NCBI GenBank assembly: GCA_012839085.1
Contig: DUNZ01000113.1
Coordinates: forward strand, 1 to 40,897
Direction: 5' to 3'
Origin: Clostridiales bacterium
Lineage (GTDB): Bacteria; Bacillota; Clostridia; Lachnospirales; Lachnospiraceae
Length of the DNA stretch: 40,897 nucleotides
Position numbers and translations under genes: made by a program. Of the stretch, positions 8,813 to 18,636 are shown one piece after another (positions within the stretch are counted from its first letter, which is position 1; each line of letters begins with the position of its first letter). The notes below the pieces were generated by a model, which did not search any database, had not been told where the DNA came from, and saw only the letters and a program-made list of their open reading frames with translations.

Positions 8813-9718
8813 TTATTGAAAATCTACTGCTTCATTATCATAGATACTTTCCCGGTCAATAATGGCGGTTCCAATACCTTTGTTGGTAAAAAACTCTAAC
8901 AAGAGACAATGTTCCATCCTTCCATCGAGAATATGAACTCTTCTAACTCCATTCCTCACGGCATCCACACAATTCTTAAGTTTTGGTAGCATACCACCGC
9001 CAATATAGCCACTGGCTAAAAGCTCATCGGCTTTTTCTAAGGTAAGTACGGAAATTAAACTATTTTTATCATCTGTATCGGCATATACCCCTTCAATATC
9101 CGTTAGAAAGACCAATTTTTCTGCACCAATTGCAGTTGCCACCGCACAGGCTGCATCGTCAGCATTTATATTATAATTACGAAAATCATCATCCAGGCCG
9201 ATGGGTGCTATGATGGGAATAAAATCATTATCAATTAAGGTATTAATTAATTCAACATTTACTTCCTTAATATTTCCCACAAATCCAATATCCTGACCAT
9301 TGACCGTCTTTCTTTCAACTTTTAAGGTAGATCCATCCTTACCACTAATACCAACGGCTCTCACCCCAAGTTTTTCGACCATCTGAACCAGGTTTTTATT
9401 TACTTTCCCCAAAACCATTTCTGCCACTTCCATGGTCAGCTCATCGGTAACTCTTAATCCCTCAACAAATTTTGACTCATGTCCCAGGAGGTTAAGCCAT
9501 TTTGTAATTTCTTTTCCTCCTCCATGGACGATAATTGGCTGCATTCCTACCAATTTTAAAAGGGCAACATCTTTAATCACATTTAATTGTAAATTTTCAT
9601 CCAACATAGCACTTCCGCCGTATTTTACTACCACTTTTTTGTTGTTAAACTTTTGTATGTAAGGTAGAGCCTCAATTAAGGTCTGCGCTTTTATTAGTAT
9701 TTGATCCATTAGCACCAT
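8813..9718 (-). CDS. argB: Acetylglutamate kinase
   Basis: The 301-aa amino-acid kinase contains [29 protein letters not shown] and [15 protein letters not shown]. It phosphorylates N-acetylglutamate with ATP, usually the controlled step of arginine synthesis. About 25 residues precede the first beta strand (an amphipathic stretch around [16 protein letters not shown]); in the family such an N-terminal helix is typical of arginine-inhibited enzymes, so feedback inhibition is likely but inferred. The first ATG has an AAGGAG site eight bases upstream, supporting the full length. argJ ends 59 bases upstream on the same strand. Confidence 0.95.
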   Translation of the reverse strand: MVLMDQILIKAQTLIEALPYIQKFNNKKVVVKYGGSAMLDENLQLNVIKDVALLKLVGMQPIIVHGGGKEITKWLNLLGHESKFVEGLRVTDELTMEVAEMVLGKVNKNLVQMVEKLGVRAVGISGKDGSTLKVERKTVNGQDIGFVGNIKEVNVELINTLIDNDFIPIIAPIGLDDDFRNYNINADDAACAVATAIGAEKLVFLTDIEGVYADTDDKNSLISVLTLEKADELLASGYIGGGMLPKLKNCVDAVRNGVRRVHILDGRMEHCLLLEFFTNKGIGTAIIDRESIYDNEAVDFQ

Positions 9719-9777
9719 GGCAATTACTCCTTTTTATATTCAGTTATTAAAAAATCTAAGTTTATATCATGCTTCCA

Positions 9778-10998
9778 TTATGAGCGATAATCCGCATTGA
9801 TTTTGACATAATCATAGGTTAGATCGCAACCCCATGCAGTTGCGGTGGCTGTTCCTGCTTTGATGTCAGCGATGGCTGTTACTTGATTGGAAGATAAAAT
9901 TTTTGTCGCCACCTCTTCCGAGTAATCCGTAGCCATACCGTCTTCTACTAATTTTAAATTACCAATTTCACTCTCAATATAAAGGTCAACCTGATCTGGA
10001 TCAAAGACCACCCCAGAATACCCCATAGCACAAAGAATACGACCCCAATTGGCATCATTTCCAAAAACAGCTGTCTTAACCAGATTGGAGCTTATGATGG
10101 ACTTACTAAGGTTTGCAGCATCCTCCCAGGTTTTCGCTCCAATCACCTTAACTTCTAGTAATTTCGTTGCACCCTCCCCGTCCGCTGCCATTTGCTTTGC
10201 CAAGTCGGTTGTTACCATGTTCAGTGCCTTGCAGAAGGTTTCATAATCTTCATTCTTTTCGGTTATTTCTTCATTACCAGCTAACCCATTGGCCAGTATT
10301 AATAAAGAATCATTGGTGGAGGTATCCCGATCCACAGATACCATATTAAAGGTATGCTTCACATTCTCACTTAATGCTTCCTGTAATAGTTCCTTTGATA
10401 TGGCTAAATCTGTAGTTAGTACCCCTAGCATGGTTGCCATATTAGGGTGAATCATACCGGAACCTTTGGCCATACCACCTATGGTAATTTTCTTGTCACC
10501 AATCATAAAACGAATGGCAGCTTCTTTTGCATAGGTATCCGTTGTCATAATAGCCTCTGCTGCTAATTTACCTGCTTCGTTACCATCTTTCAAACTCTTA
10601 ACTAGGGTAAGCACCCCTTCTTCAATGGTGGTAATGGGTAATTGTTTACCGATTATACCAGTGGAGGCAGTATAAACTGCTTCTGTGGGTATATTAAGGG
10701 CTTTTGCTACCGCCTTTGCCATTCTTTCGTTATTAATATCCCCTTCCATTCCAGTGCAGGCATTGGCGATTCCACTATTTAATACGACTGCCTGAACAAA
10801 AGGACTCTCCTTGGTCACCTGAATATCCCATTTTACTGGAGCTGCTTTAACCATATTGGTTGTAAATGTCCCTGCCCCTTTGGCTGGTACCTGGGAATAT
10901 ACTAGGGCCATATCTTTTCTTTTCTTTTTTATTCCTGCATATATACCAGCTGCCTGAAAACCCTTTGCCGCAGTAACTCCACTATTTATCATCATCAT
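9778..10998 (-). CDS. argJ: Glutamate N-acetyltransferase / amino-acid acetyltransferase
   Basis: The protein is about 406 aa. The track start at 11004 has AAGGAGGT touching the ATG, so the ATG at 10998 with eight-base spacing is preferred. The hallmark self-cleavage site is present as HPNMATMLGVLTTD; cleavage before the Thr makes the alpha and beta chains and exposes the nucleophile. ArgJ moves the acetyl group from N-acetylornithine back to glutamate, giving the cyclic arginine route; some members also use acetyl-CoA. No separate argA is present in the window. It is the first gene of argJ-argB-argD, and argC, its usual partner, is not adjacent. Confidence 0.95.
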   Translation of the reverse strand: MMMINSGVTAAKGFQAAGIYAGIKKKRKDMALVYSQVPAKGAGTFTTNMVKAAPVKWDIQVTKESPFVQAVVLNSGIANACTGMEGDINNERMAKAVAKALNIPTEAVYTASTGIIGKQLPITTIEEGVLTLVKSLKDGNEAGKLAAEAIMTTDTYAKEAAIRFMIGDKKITIGGMAKGSGMIHPNMATMLGVLTTDLAISKELLQEALSENVKHTFNMVSVDRDTSTNDSLLILANGLAGNEEITEKNEDYETFCKALNMVTTDLAKQMAADGEGATKLLEVKVIGAKTWEDAANLSKSIISSNLVKTAVFGNDANWGRILCAMGYSGVVFDPDQVDLYIESEIGNLKLVEDGMATDYSEEVATKILSSNQVTAIADIKAGTATATAWGCDLTYDYVKINADYRS

Positions 10999-11070
10999 AG
11001 TCATTACCTCCTTAATCTATGAAATTATTCGTCTTCCATTTTCAGAATTACTATTTATTAGCTTCCATAC

Positions 11071-11115
11071 TTGAAATTTATTTATAATTATACACATAGA
11101 TTAAAATTTATGCAA
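11071..11115 (-). promoter_or_regulatory. argJ promoter with candidate ArgR/AhrC box
   Basis: Reading the minus strand, TTGCAT (11115-11110), a 17-base spacer and TATAAT (11092-11087) form a good sigma-A promoter about 90 bases before argJ. The -10 lies in TGTATAATTATAAATAAA, which resembles Firmicutes arginine-repressor boxes and recurs at the same spacing before argG. The repressor assignment is inferred. Confidence 0.55.
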
Positions 11116-11154
11116 TACCCTATTTTATTATTTCCCAATAATAATAATTTTAAT

Positions 11155-11778
11155 TTACGAATTCCTTTGATCCTTAAGATCAATTCCCAGTTCTAATAAT
11201 GTTTCATAGATTTTAGCGATAGGAAAACCAACCACATTGTAATAATCCCCGGAGATTTCTTTGATATGGATACCAAACCGCCCCTGTATTCCATAAGCTC
11301 CAGCCTTATCCATGGGCTCACCACTGGCAATATAGTCTTCCATTTGCTTCTTATTTAAAGGTTGTACAGAGACTTTGGTACAAACTGCAAAAGATATATG
11401 CTCTTCTTTTAGCTTCCTATCCTGATCTACAATAATCATGCTAACTCCAGTATATACTTGGTGCACATCATTACTTAACATCCCTAAGATTCTAGCAGCA
11501 TCCTCTTGATCCTTTGGTTTCCCTAAGGCCTGTCCCTGATAAAAGACCATGGTATCTGCACCGATGATTATGATTTTATCCTGGGATTTATTCTGCTCTT
11601 TGATTTGTTTCCAAATATCCACTACTTTTAATTTAGCTAAGGCCTCCACCATACTTGCAGGCTCTTTTTCCTCAACTTCTTCATTTACATTACTGGCCAT
11701 GGCTTCAAAGGGAATTCCCATGGTTTTTAAGATCTCTTTTCTTCTAGGTGATTCCGATGCTAATATGATTCGATACAT
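11155..11778 (-). CDS. maf: Maf-family nucleotide pyrophosphatase
   Basis: The 207-aa protein has the Maf signatures ILASESPRRKEIL at the N-terminus, IIGADTMVF with the catalytic acid, GKPKDQEDAARIL and a C-terminal DYYNVVGFPI. Maf proteins hydrolyse dTTP/UTP or modified nucleotides to monophosphates and are linked to septum inhibition in Bacillus. It lies between the divergent arginine genes, 151 bases upstream of argJ on the same strand, and may be transcribed into the arg operon. The start has AAAGGA nearby. The exact nucleotide preference (YhdE or YceF type) cannot be read safely. Confidence 0.92.
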   Translation of the reverse strand: MYRIILASESPRRKEILKTMGIPFEAMASNVNEEVEEKEPASMVEALAKLKVVDIWKQIKEQNKSQDKIIIIGADTMVFYQGQALGKPKDQEDAARILGMLSNDVHQVYTGVSMIIVDQDRKLKEEHISFAVCTKVSVQPLNKKQMEDYIASGEPMDKAGAYGIQGRFGIHIKEISGDYYNVVGFPIAKIYETLLELGIDLKDQRNS

Positions 11779-11959
11779 AATGACTAGTCCTTTCTTTATT
11801 CTATATGTTTCATATTCATCCTCTGTATTCTGAAGTGATTGTTTCAGTTTTTTGTTATTATATAGTATTTACTCTATGATATCTACTAAAACCTAGCAAT
11901 CGAAGGAGGAATACATCCAGAAGTTAATGAATATTTTTTCATAATTTCAATTTTACCTC

Positions 11960-12000
11960 TTGCATATTAATATATTATATTGTATATTTATAAATAAAAT
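11960..12000 (+). promoter_or_regulatory. argG promoter with candidate ArgR/AhrC box
   Basis: TTGCAT (11960-11965), a 17-base spacer and TATATT (11983-11988) form a sigma-A promoter. The -10 is embedded in TGTATATTTATAAATAAA, differing from the argJ copy at one position and placed at the same distance from TTGCAT. A leader of about 120 bases separates it from argG; it contains an AT-only hairpin near 12050-12090 but no T-box motif. Confidence 0.55.
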
Positions 12001-12115
12001 AAACAATTTTACATAGTAAATTGTTTTGTCGTTATTTTAATATTATAACTAATCGATAATTAATAATTTATTTTTAAGTAATTAATTATTGAAGCATTTT
12101 GAAGGAGGTTATTCT

Positions 12116-13333
12116 ATGAAGGAAAAAGTAATACTTGCTTATTCTGGTGGTCTTGATACTACCGCTATTATTCCCTGGTTGAAGGAAAACTACGATTATG
12201 ATGTTGTTTGTGTTTGTATTGATGTAGGTCAGGGAGATGAACTGGATGGCTTAGAAGAAAGAGCCAAATTATCCGGAGCTACCAAATTATATATAGAAGA
12301 TGTTGTAGAAGAATTTGTAGATGATTATGTAATGCCTTGTGTTAAGGCCAATGCCATTTATGAAAATAAATATCTCCTAGGAACCGCTATGGCTAGACCA
12401 GTGATTGCCAAACGACTTGTTGAAATAGCAAGAAAGGAAGGGGCTACTGCAATTTGCCATGGAGCTACTGGTAAAGGAAATGATCAAGTACGCTTTGAAT
12501 TAACCATTAAAGCTCTAGCACCAGATTTAAAAATCATTGCTCCTTGGAGAATCTGGACCATGACCTCCCGGGAAGAAGAAATTGCATACTGCCAAAAGCA
12601 CGGAATTCACCTTCCTTTTTCAGCAGATAATAGTTACTCCCGTGATCGTAATCTTTGGCACATTAGTCATGAAGGGCTGGAATTAGAGGATCCGGCACAA
12701 GCTCCAGATTATGATCACCTTCTAGTTTTAAGTGTTCCTCCAGAAAAGGCACCGGAGGAGGGAGTTACCATTAGCCTTAGTTTTGACAAAGGAATCCCCA
12801 TTGCACTTAACCAGAAGAAGATGTCACCAACGGAAATCATCAAAGAGTTAAATCAAATTGGTGGAGCCCACGGAATCGGCATTATTGATATTGTGGAAAA
12901 TCGAGTTGTTGGAATGAAATCCCGTGGGGTATATGAAACTCCCGGTGGTACCATTTTAATGGAAGCCCATACCCAATTGGAAGAGTTAATTCTTGACCGG
13001 GCTACCTTAAGTGCAAAAAAAGAAATTAGCAATCGTTTTGCTGATATCGTTTATGAAGGAAAATGGTTTACTCCATTAAGAGAGGCTTACCAGGCCTTTA
13101 TTGATGTCACTCAAGAATACGTGACTGGTGAAGTAATATTAAAACTCTACAAAGGAAATATCATCAAACAGGGAACTACTTCTCCCTACTCCCTATATAA
13201 TGAAAGCATTGCCTCCTTTACCACTGGTGATCTATACGACCATAAGGATGCGGAAGGCTTTATTAATCTCTTTGGTCTTTCCTTAAAGGTAAGAGCCATG
13301 AAGATGGCATCCCTACAAGAGGATAAAAACTAA
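12116..13333 (+). CDS. argG: Argininosuccinate synthase
   Basis: The 405-aa protein starts at ATG 12116 behind a strong GAAGGAGGT; the track's upstream start has no support. It shows the ATP pyrophosphatase loop [15 protein letters not shown], the substrate phrase [14 protein letters not shown] and [13 protein letters not shown]. It joins citrulline and aspartate with ATP to give argininosuccinate. Length and motifs are normal. It is alone on the plus strand, divergent from maf and the argJBD genes; argH, commonly next to argG, is absent from the window. Regulation is probably shared with argJ. A bidirectional terminator follows. Confidence 0.97.
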   Translation: MKEKVILAYSGGLDTTAIIPWLKENYDYDVVCVCIDVGQGDELDGLEERAKLSGATKLYIEDVVEEFVDDYVMPCVKANAIYENKYLLGTAMARPVIAKRLVEIARKEGATAICHGATGKGNDQVRFELTIKALAPDLKIIAPWRIWTMTSREEEIAYCQKHGIHLPFSADNSYSRDRNLWHISHEGLELEDPAQAPDYDHLLVLSVPPEKAPEEGVTISLSFDKGIPIALNQKKMSPTEIIKELNQIGGAHGIGIIDIVENRVVGMKSRGVYETPGGTILMEAHTQLEELILDRATLSAKKEISNRFADIVYEGKWFTPLREAYQAFIDVTQEYVTGEVILKLYKGNIIKQGTTSPYSLYNESIASFTTGDLYDHKDAEGFINLFGLSLKVRAMKMASLQEDKN

Positions 13334-13407
13334 AATGATAAATATAGTTGCACAAAGATAGCAAATTTATCGAGATCACTACAAGAGGATACAAAATAAA
13401 AAGATGA

Positions 13408-13446
13408 AGGCTCAAAGTCAATCTCCTTTCCATTGACTTTGAGCCT
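13408..13446. terminator. Convergent terminator between argG and the hydrolase
   Basis: A perfect 14-bp stem AGGCTCAAAGTCAA/TTGACTTTGAGCCT closes an 11-base loop. On the minus strand it is followed by TCATCTTTTTATTTT, so it suits the minus-strand read-through best; it can also stop argG transcripts. Confidence 0.8.
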
Positions 13447-13483
13447 CTTGATTATCCTAAGCTTTAATCTAGCTTTTTCTTCT

Positions 13484-14380
13484 TTACCCAAGAACCTTCC
13501 CTATAAATTCTTCAATAACTGTCTCATATCCCTTCCTGTTCTTACAGATGCTCTCTGCGTGTTTGGCTTTGGCCACCAGATATAGAGCCTTTTTATCCTT
13601 TTTCACATAGTACATTAATTTGGACATATAGGTAGGTACAAAGTTATCACATTTCCCGTGAATAAATAAAATGGGAGTATCGATCCTACTCACAACCCGG
13701 ATGGGAGATACCTCCTTATACCAAAAGCCTGCACGAAGGAAGGTGAGACAGCTCTCAATGGGAATAAGAAAACTGGGTAGATGATAATATTGCTTTAATT
13801 GATGTCTTAATAAATGTACCAAATCGGAATAAGCACAATCAGCAATGGTTAAATCCACCCTCGGATCAATCCCCAAATGGAGAAGCACCGTAGCCGCCCC
13901 CATGGATTCTCCATGGGTAATAATCTTGCACTCAGTCCCATATTTTTTGATACACCAATCTACAATCCTAGTTAAATCATACTTTTCCTTAAATCCCATG
14001 GTGGTATGAGCCTTACCGCTATAACCATGGTTTCTATGATCGTAGATCAGGGTCGGAATCCCTAGTCTTAAAAATATTTGTGCATATTTTAAGCTGCTAT
14101 ATCTAGAGCATCCAAAGCCATGACAAAGAATTGCAACTTTTCTATCTTTGGAGGAAGCAAAATTCTCCGGCTCTAACAATTCGCAGGAAAGTTTATACCC
14201 AAATTCGGATTGCAAGTAAAATTTATACTTTTTTGTAACATAATAGGCGGCAATATCAAATTTTCCTCCACTTGCTTCTGCTGCAAACGCTTTATCACAG
14301 GCTAATTTCCTAGGTCTTAAGATCATATCTGAAAGACACCATAAAAGTTCAAACAACCATATCCCGACCAATCGATACAT
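13484..14380 (-). CDS. Alpha/beta hydrolase, probably membrane-anchored
   Basis: From the ATG at 14380 (MYRLVGIWLFELLWCLSD) the protein is about 298 aa; the track's start at 14512 has no ribosome site, while a GTGAGAG-like site precedes 14380. The N-terminus is hydrophobic, suggesting a membrane anchor. The hydrolase fold shows the oxyanion phrase ILCHGFGCSRYSS, YDHRNHGYS, the nucleophile elbow THGESMGAAT, an acid region FIHGKCDNFVPT and the C-terminal His in KAKHAE. This resembles the YqkD/serine aminopeptidase-like S33 group. The substrate is unknown. It follows a GDPD gene on the same strand with a 139-base gap, so the two may act together on lipids, which is speculative. Confidence 0.83.
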   Translation of the reverse strand: MYRLVGIWLFELLWCLSDMILRPRKLACDKAFAAEASGGKFDIAAYYVTKKYKFYLQSEFGYKLSCELLEPENFASSKDRKVAILCHGFGCSRYSSLKYAQIFLRLGIPTLIYDHRNHGYSGKAHTTMGFKEKYDLTRIVDWCIKKYGTECKIITHGESMGAATVLLHLGIDPRVDLTIADCAYSDLVHLLRHQLKQYYHLPSFLIPIESCLTFLRAGFWYKEVSPIRVVSRIDTPILFIHGKCDNFVPTYMSKLMYYVKKDKKALYLVAKAKHAESICKNRKGYETVIEEFIGKVLG

Positions 14381-14519
14381 TCTCTCACATCCCATCCAAA
14401 TCAAGTATGCCCTCAAGTATTTGATATTATATGCCATATTAATATGGTTTATAAATAGGATTTTTAATATGCCAATAACCGGCAGTTGATATGGGTTTGA
14501 ATGGGATTGCAAGATTTAT

Positions 14520-15344
14520 CTATTTCTTTTCTGGGATAAAACTATCAAAAATAAAGAGATCAAAATATCCTTGATTATCCTCTAATTGCTCTTGAGACTC
14601 TATGGTCCATGCAAAAGTTTTTGTCCGATATAGTTTTCTACATATCGTAAAGGATAATCCCCTTCGGTAAACATGATGATATGCTATAAAATCTGGTTTG
14701 GTCAGAAAATTTAGGAGCAAATGTTTTAAAATAAAGTATTGTACCTTACTCCCTTTGATTTTTTCCTTAATAAAATCCGTTGATAATTGCCCACGAACTA
14801 CATGGGGAAAATGTTTTTTATACCAAATCAAACCAAAAGGATTAAAAGATTCAATGCAATATAAGCCTTGGTAATTGGCCAATACTTTTGAAACTGCCTC
14901 ACAGGTATGATTGGGTTTCCATGGAATCTTCAATTCAATAATCAAAGGCACCTTTTTATCTACGGTTTCTAAAACTTCTTCTAAAGTCGGAATTTTTTCC
15001 TCTGACCCAAATATTTTATATTTTCTAAGTTCTTGATAGGTAAGTTCTGAAATTTTCTTATTCACCTTGCAAGAACGCTTTAACTTATAATCATGGTGTA
15101 CCACAGGAACCAAATCCTTGGTCAGCTGAACATCCAGCTCAATTCCAAAACCTTTTTCCACAGCGAGGGAAAATGCTGCCAGTGAATTTTCCGGAGCTCT
15201 GGTTTTATTATCATGAAGACCCCGGTGAGCATACAACCATCCATCAAATTTTTCAAGTTGTGGATTCGCTTTTAGCTTTGGCATGATGATTAATAAATAT
15301 AAAACTATCATTATAAGAAAAAACAATACAATTTCAACTAACAT
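14520..15344 (-). CDS. Glycerophosphodiester phosphodiesterase family protein
   Basis: The preferred start is ATG 15344 (GGAG seven bases upstream), giving about 274 aa rather than the 299 aa track entry. An N-terminal membrane helix (MLVEIVLFFLIMIVLYLLII) anchors the protein. The GDPD domain follows with YAHRGLHDN, APENSLAAF, GIELDVQLTKD and VVHHDYKLKR, the expected catalytic His and metal-binding Glu/Asp residues. The enzyme releases glycerol-3-phosphate from deacylated phospholipids or polyglycerolphosphate. It sits between an MFS transporter (105 bases upstream) and a hydrolase on the same strand. Polarity relative to the membrane is not determined. Confidence 0.9.
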   Translation of the reverse strand: MLVEIVLFFLIMIVLYLLIIMPKLKANPQLEKFDGWLYAHRGLHDNKTRAPENSLAAFSLAVEKGFGIELDVQLTKDLVPVVHHDYKLKRSCKVNKKISELTYQELRKYKIFGSEEKIPTLEEVLETVDKKVPLIIELKIPWKPNHTCEAVSKVLANYQGLYCIESFNPFGLIWYKKHFPHVVRGQLSTDFIKEKIKGSKVQYFILKHLLLNFLTKPDFIAYHHVYRRGLSFTICRKLYRTKTFAWTIESQEQLEDNQGYFDLFIFDSFIPEKK

Positions 15345-15449
15345 CTTAGCTCCATTCCAGTCCACAATATCCTTAATCTCTAAAAAGAGATTTCCTTGGT
15401 ACCTTATGAACATTTCCACCTACATCTATTATTAAAAGATTCCATCCTT

Positions 15450-16736
15450 CTAATCCGGAGTATCAAAGTTTTCTATAACACTGCTCTTTTTCAGTGGCTT
15501 TGAATCCCCGTGCTTTACCCTTAGCATGGTGCATAGGGCAGCCAAGGAAAAGAACACCGCATAAGGAAATAAAGTTCGATAGGATACATATTGCAAAAGT
15601 GCTCCAGATAAGATTGGAGTGAAAACTTGTGCTGCCATGGAGAAGGTATAATATAGGCCAGTATATTTTCCAATATCTGCACTCTTACACATCTCTACTA
15701 CCATGGGATAAGAGTTAACATTGATGGAAGCCCATCCAATCCCTGTAGTCGCAAAGATAAGATTCACCAAAGGAGAATACTCTAGGAAGAAGCTACCGCA
15801 TAAAAAGGAAAATCCCATAAGGACAATGCCTCCTATAATTGTTTTCTTTCTTCCTATCTTACTAGAAATATGTCCAATTGGTATGTAACTGATTAAAGCT
15901 GCAACCGTTGCAACGATTAAAAAGTCGGCAAAATCGCCTTCTTGCAAATTCCACACCTGTTGCGAATACCTAGAAAATGCGGTGGTTACCGCATTATATG
16001 CCGTAAACCATAAAAAAACGGAAGCAAGTATAAAATAGAAACTTTTCTTAACCTCAGGGGACATTGATCCTTTTTGGGTTTCAATTACTTCCTCCTCCAC
16101 AAGTTCCGATGGATATTCCTTTGCTATTTGCTCAGATAATTTTTTCTCTCGAATGGTAATCAGAAGTAAAACAACTGCGATAATCATGATAATGGCAACA
16201 GCTATGAAAACTTTTGTGTAACCATTTTTCTTTACTTCCTCATCATTTACCAAAAGGATTACGATTCCTAGGGTATATACCGCACCTAAGGTACCCATAA
16301 GATTGATGATTGCATTTGCCTTACTCCGCAATGGTTTTGGTGTTAAATCTGGCATTAAGGCTACTGCCGGAGACCGATAAAATCCCATGGCTAGTAAAAC
16401 AATTCCTAAAAAGATATAAAACTGAATTAAGTTTGCGTTCCGGTCGGCGATCGGCAAAAATGCCATAGCAATTAAAGCAACCGTGGTTCCTACTAAAATA
16501 AATGGAGTCCGTTTTCCCAGAGGTGTATTAATCTTGTCCGATAAGCGTCCAAAGAAAGGAAGAAGAAACAAAGCTAGTACATTATCCATTGCCATCAAAA
16601 CCCCAATATTCGTTTCCCCCAAGTGAAAGGTGTTTTTCAATATTAATGGAATAATATTGTCATACATTTGCCAAAAAGCACAGATTGAAAAAAACGCCAA
16701 GCCTATAAAAAAAGTCCTCTTATAGTTTAGTTTCAT
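15450..16736 (-). CDS. MFS transporter, SLC45/GPH-like
   Basis: Starting at ATG 16736 behind AGGAGG the protein has 428 aa and about 12 transmembrane helices. The loop FFGRLSDKINTPLGKRTPFI is the MFS motif in the form seen in sucrose/SLC45-like and GPH sugar transporters. A hydrophilic central loop (about residues 200-235) separates the halves. It probably moves a sugar or other small solute by proton symport, but no neighbouring sugar enzyme reveals the substrate. It is first in a run with the GDPD and hydrolase genes, preceded by a terminator of the upstream RNA methyltransferase and a TA-rich promoter region. Confidence 0.85.
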   Translation of the reverse strand: MKLNYKRTFFIGLAFFSICAFWQMYDNIIPLILKNTFHLGETNIGVLMAMDNVLALFLLPFFGRLSDKINTPLGKRTPFILVGTTVALIAMAFLPIADRNANLIQFYIFLGIVLLAMGFYRSPAVALMPDLTPKPLRSKANAIINLMGTLGAVYTLGIVILLVNDEEVKKNGYTKVFIAVAIIMIIAVVLLLITIREKKLSEQIAKEYPSELVEEEVIETQKGSMSPEVKKSFYFILASVFLWFTAYNAVTTAFSRYSQQVWNLQEGDFADFLIVATVAALISYIPIGHISSKIGRKKTIIGGIVLMGFSFLCGSFFLEYSPLVNLIFATTGIGWASINVNSYPMVVEMCKSADIGKYTGLYYTFSMAAQVFTPILSGALLQYVSYRTLFPYAVFFSLAALCTMLRVKHGDSKPLKKSSVIENFDTPD

Positions 16737-16798
16737 ACAACCTCCTCCAGCCTGATCTACAGGCAATTATAATATTTTTATATATTTATATATATAAA

Positions 16799-16836
16799 TT
16801 TAGATGCCAAAAGCCTTCTGGCTTTTAACATCTAAA
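16799..16836 (-). terminator. Terminator overlapping the RNA methyltransferase stop codon
   Basis: TTTAGATG/CATCTAAA and AAAAGCC/GGCTTTT form one long stem with a 4-base loop. The methyltransferase stop codon lies inside the 5' arm on the minus strand. The following sequence is AT-rich rather than a clean T-run, so efficiency is uncertain. Confidence 0.65.
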
Positions 16837-17560
16837 TCTTTGACTTACTGGTAAATACATAGGCAGCAATTCCTACCGCAATGGTTAGATTAAGGGAATC
16901 TACATCCGCAGATTGCGGGATGAAAATACTGGTTCCTACTCCCTTAAAGGAATCATCAAGGCCAGTGGCCTCATTGCCAAATACCAGAGAATACAAATTT
17001 GCTTTTGGACAATCTTGAATGGTCAAACTCTTATCTCCATCTAGCATAAAGGTAAATATCTCATGCTCTTGATACTGCTGCCGATAATCATCAAAAGAAT
17101 CAAAGAGCATAAAATTCATTTTAAATAAAGCCCCCATAGAAGAACGGACCGTTTTAGGGTTAAAGATATCTGCTGCAGGCAGAATAATTGCCAAATCGTA
17201 GATCCCAAAACCCACCGCTGTCCTGATAATGGTTCCCAGATTCCCCATGTTACTGGGATTGACTAATACAATATGAGCCTTGTCAGAACGTAAGGTTTCA
17301 CTATATTTATCAAAAACCCCTGCCACAAAACAATTCTCTTTATCACTGATTTTATTTAATAATTTGTCATTGATTTCATAAGGGATTTTTCTATGGGCAC
17401 ATAGTTTCATTAATTTTTCCTGATCGGTATAAGTAGAATGAATAATCACCTTACGTACTTTTTCTGGTTTTGAAAGAAGCATTTCGTATGTTGGAAATGC
17501 TCCAAGAGTATAGGAATAATCAAAATGTTTCTTATAAGGTTTAATCGCTTGTTCAGACAT
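16832..17560 (-). CDS. SpoU/TrmH-family RNA 2'-O-methyltransferase
   Basis: The 242-aa protein has the three SpoU motifs: NPSNMGNLGTIIRTA (SAM/catalytic), LVFGNEATGL, and IPQSADVDSLNLTIAVGIA at the trefoil-knot end. It should methylate a ribose in tRNA or rRNA; which nucleotide cannot be told. The N-terminal about 90 residues form a substrate-binding part typical of the larger members. It follows the DegV gene by 26 bases on the same strand, indicating co-transcription. A hairpin terminator overlaps its stop. Confidence 0.9.
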   Translation of the reverse strand: MSEQAIKPYKKHFDYSYTLGAFPTYEMLLSKPEKVRKVIIHSTYTDQEKLMKLCAHRKIPYEINDKLLNKISDKENCFVAGVFDKYSETLRSDKAHIVLVNPSNMGNLGTIIRTAVGFGIYDLAIILPAADIFNPKTVRSSMGALFKMNFMLFDSFDDYRQQYQEHEIFTFMLDGDKSLTIQDCPKANLYSLVFGNEATGLDDSFKGVGTSIFIPQSADVDSLNLTIAVGIAAYVFTSKSKI

Positions 17561-17586
17561 AATATGGTTTCACTTCTTTACATTCA

Positions 17587-18459
17587 TTATATTTTTCTTC
17601 CCATAAATACCAAGGCTAACATGCCAGGTCCAGTATGAGATCCAATGACCGGTCCTATTTTTGATATAATAACATCCTTCACTAAATTCTTACTACGGAT
17701 GATCCTTTCCAACTCCATGGCTTGCTGTAGATTATCCCCATGTCCAACGATAACCGTTTGGCTGGCCAAGTCTACTCCTTCTGTTTCCATTTTGGAAATC
17801 AGAAAATCCAACTCTGCTTTTGAGCCACGGATTTTTGATACCACTGTCAGTTTTCCCTCATCATCGGTACTTAATACCGGTCTTATTCTTAAGGCTGTAC
17901 CCACTACAGCTTCAATGGAAGTAACCCTTCCACCTCTTCTTAAGTAATATAAATCTTTTACTGTAAACCAATGACGAGAATATAATCGGTTTTCTTCCAC
18001 CCAAGTCTTAAGTTCATCAATGGATAAACCCTTTTCCTTTTGCAGGGCTGCTTGATATACCAGTAATCCTTCCCCAATTGATGCACATAGAGAATCAATA
18101 CAATAAATGGTTCTATCCGGATATTGCTCTTTTAAATCGTTGATTACTAGCTGAGCCGCATTATATGTACCGCTAAGGCCAGAAGAAAAAGCGATATATA
18201 TTATGTCTTGTCCCTGTTCTAGTATTGGTAGAAAGGTATCGTAAAAAACGGCTGGTGTGATTTGTGTGGTTTGTGAAATTGCCCCATTTTTTAACTTCCC
18301 ATAAAATTCTTCAATGGATAACTCTCTTTCATCTGGGTAATGATTGAAATTAGTTTGATCAATATTAACTCCCATGGGAATTACATGAATCCCATATTCT
18401 TCAATTAAACTCGCAGGTAAATCTAAGGTGGCATCGCTAACAATAACGTAATCTCCCAT
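17587..18459 (-). CDS. DegV-family fatty-acid-binding protein
   Basis: The 290-aa protein matches DegV from end to end: VIVSDATLDLP at the start, SQTTQITPAVF, YIAFSSGLSGTYNAA around the lipid head-group site, LYYLRRGGRVT, and IGPVIGSHTGPGMLALVF at the end. Family members bind a fatty acid and, as FakB, present it to the kinase FakA for phosphorylation. No fakA is in the window, so the exact role is uncertain. AAAGGAG precedes the ATG. It heads a two-gene unit with the RNA methyltransferase. Confidence 0.93.
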   Translation of the reverse strand: MGDYVIVSDATLDLPASLIEEYGIHVIPMGVNIDQTNFNHYPDERELSIEEFYGKLKNGAISQTTQITPAVFYDTFLPILEQGQDIIYIAFSSGLSGTYNAAQLVINDLKEQYPDRTIYCIDSLCASIGEGLLVYQAALQKEKGLSIDELKTWVEENRLYSRHWFTVKDLYYLRRGGRVTSIEAVVGTALRIRPVLSTDDEGKLTVVSKIRGSKAELDFLISKMETEGVDLASQTVIVGHGDNLQQAMELERIIRSKNLVKDVIISKIGPVIGSHTGPGMLALVFMGRKI

Positions 18460-18636
18460 TACTAATCTCCTTTAATCCTTATGATTCCTCAATCTTGGTC
18501 TATTCTAACCTAACCTTTCATGAATCATACTTTTAATAATATTTTACTTGATATAAATATATATTTCAAGTTGCATTGTTCTTCTCTAAATTTATTTTTT
18601 AAGCTTAAGCTAATGCATTCCACCCTTATTCTTCTC

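Noticed and set aside
11902-11944. Leader peptide before argG (AAGGAGG followed by a five-codon ORF)
   Set aside because: It lies upstream of the likely argG promoter at 11960, so it would not be in the transcript; the start spacing is also poor.
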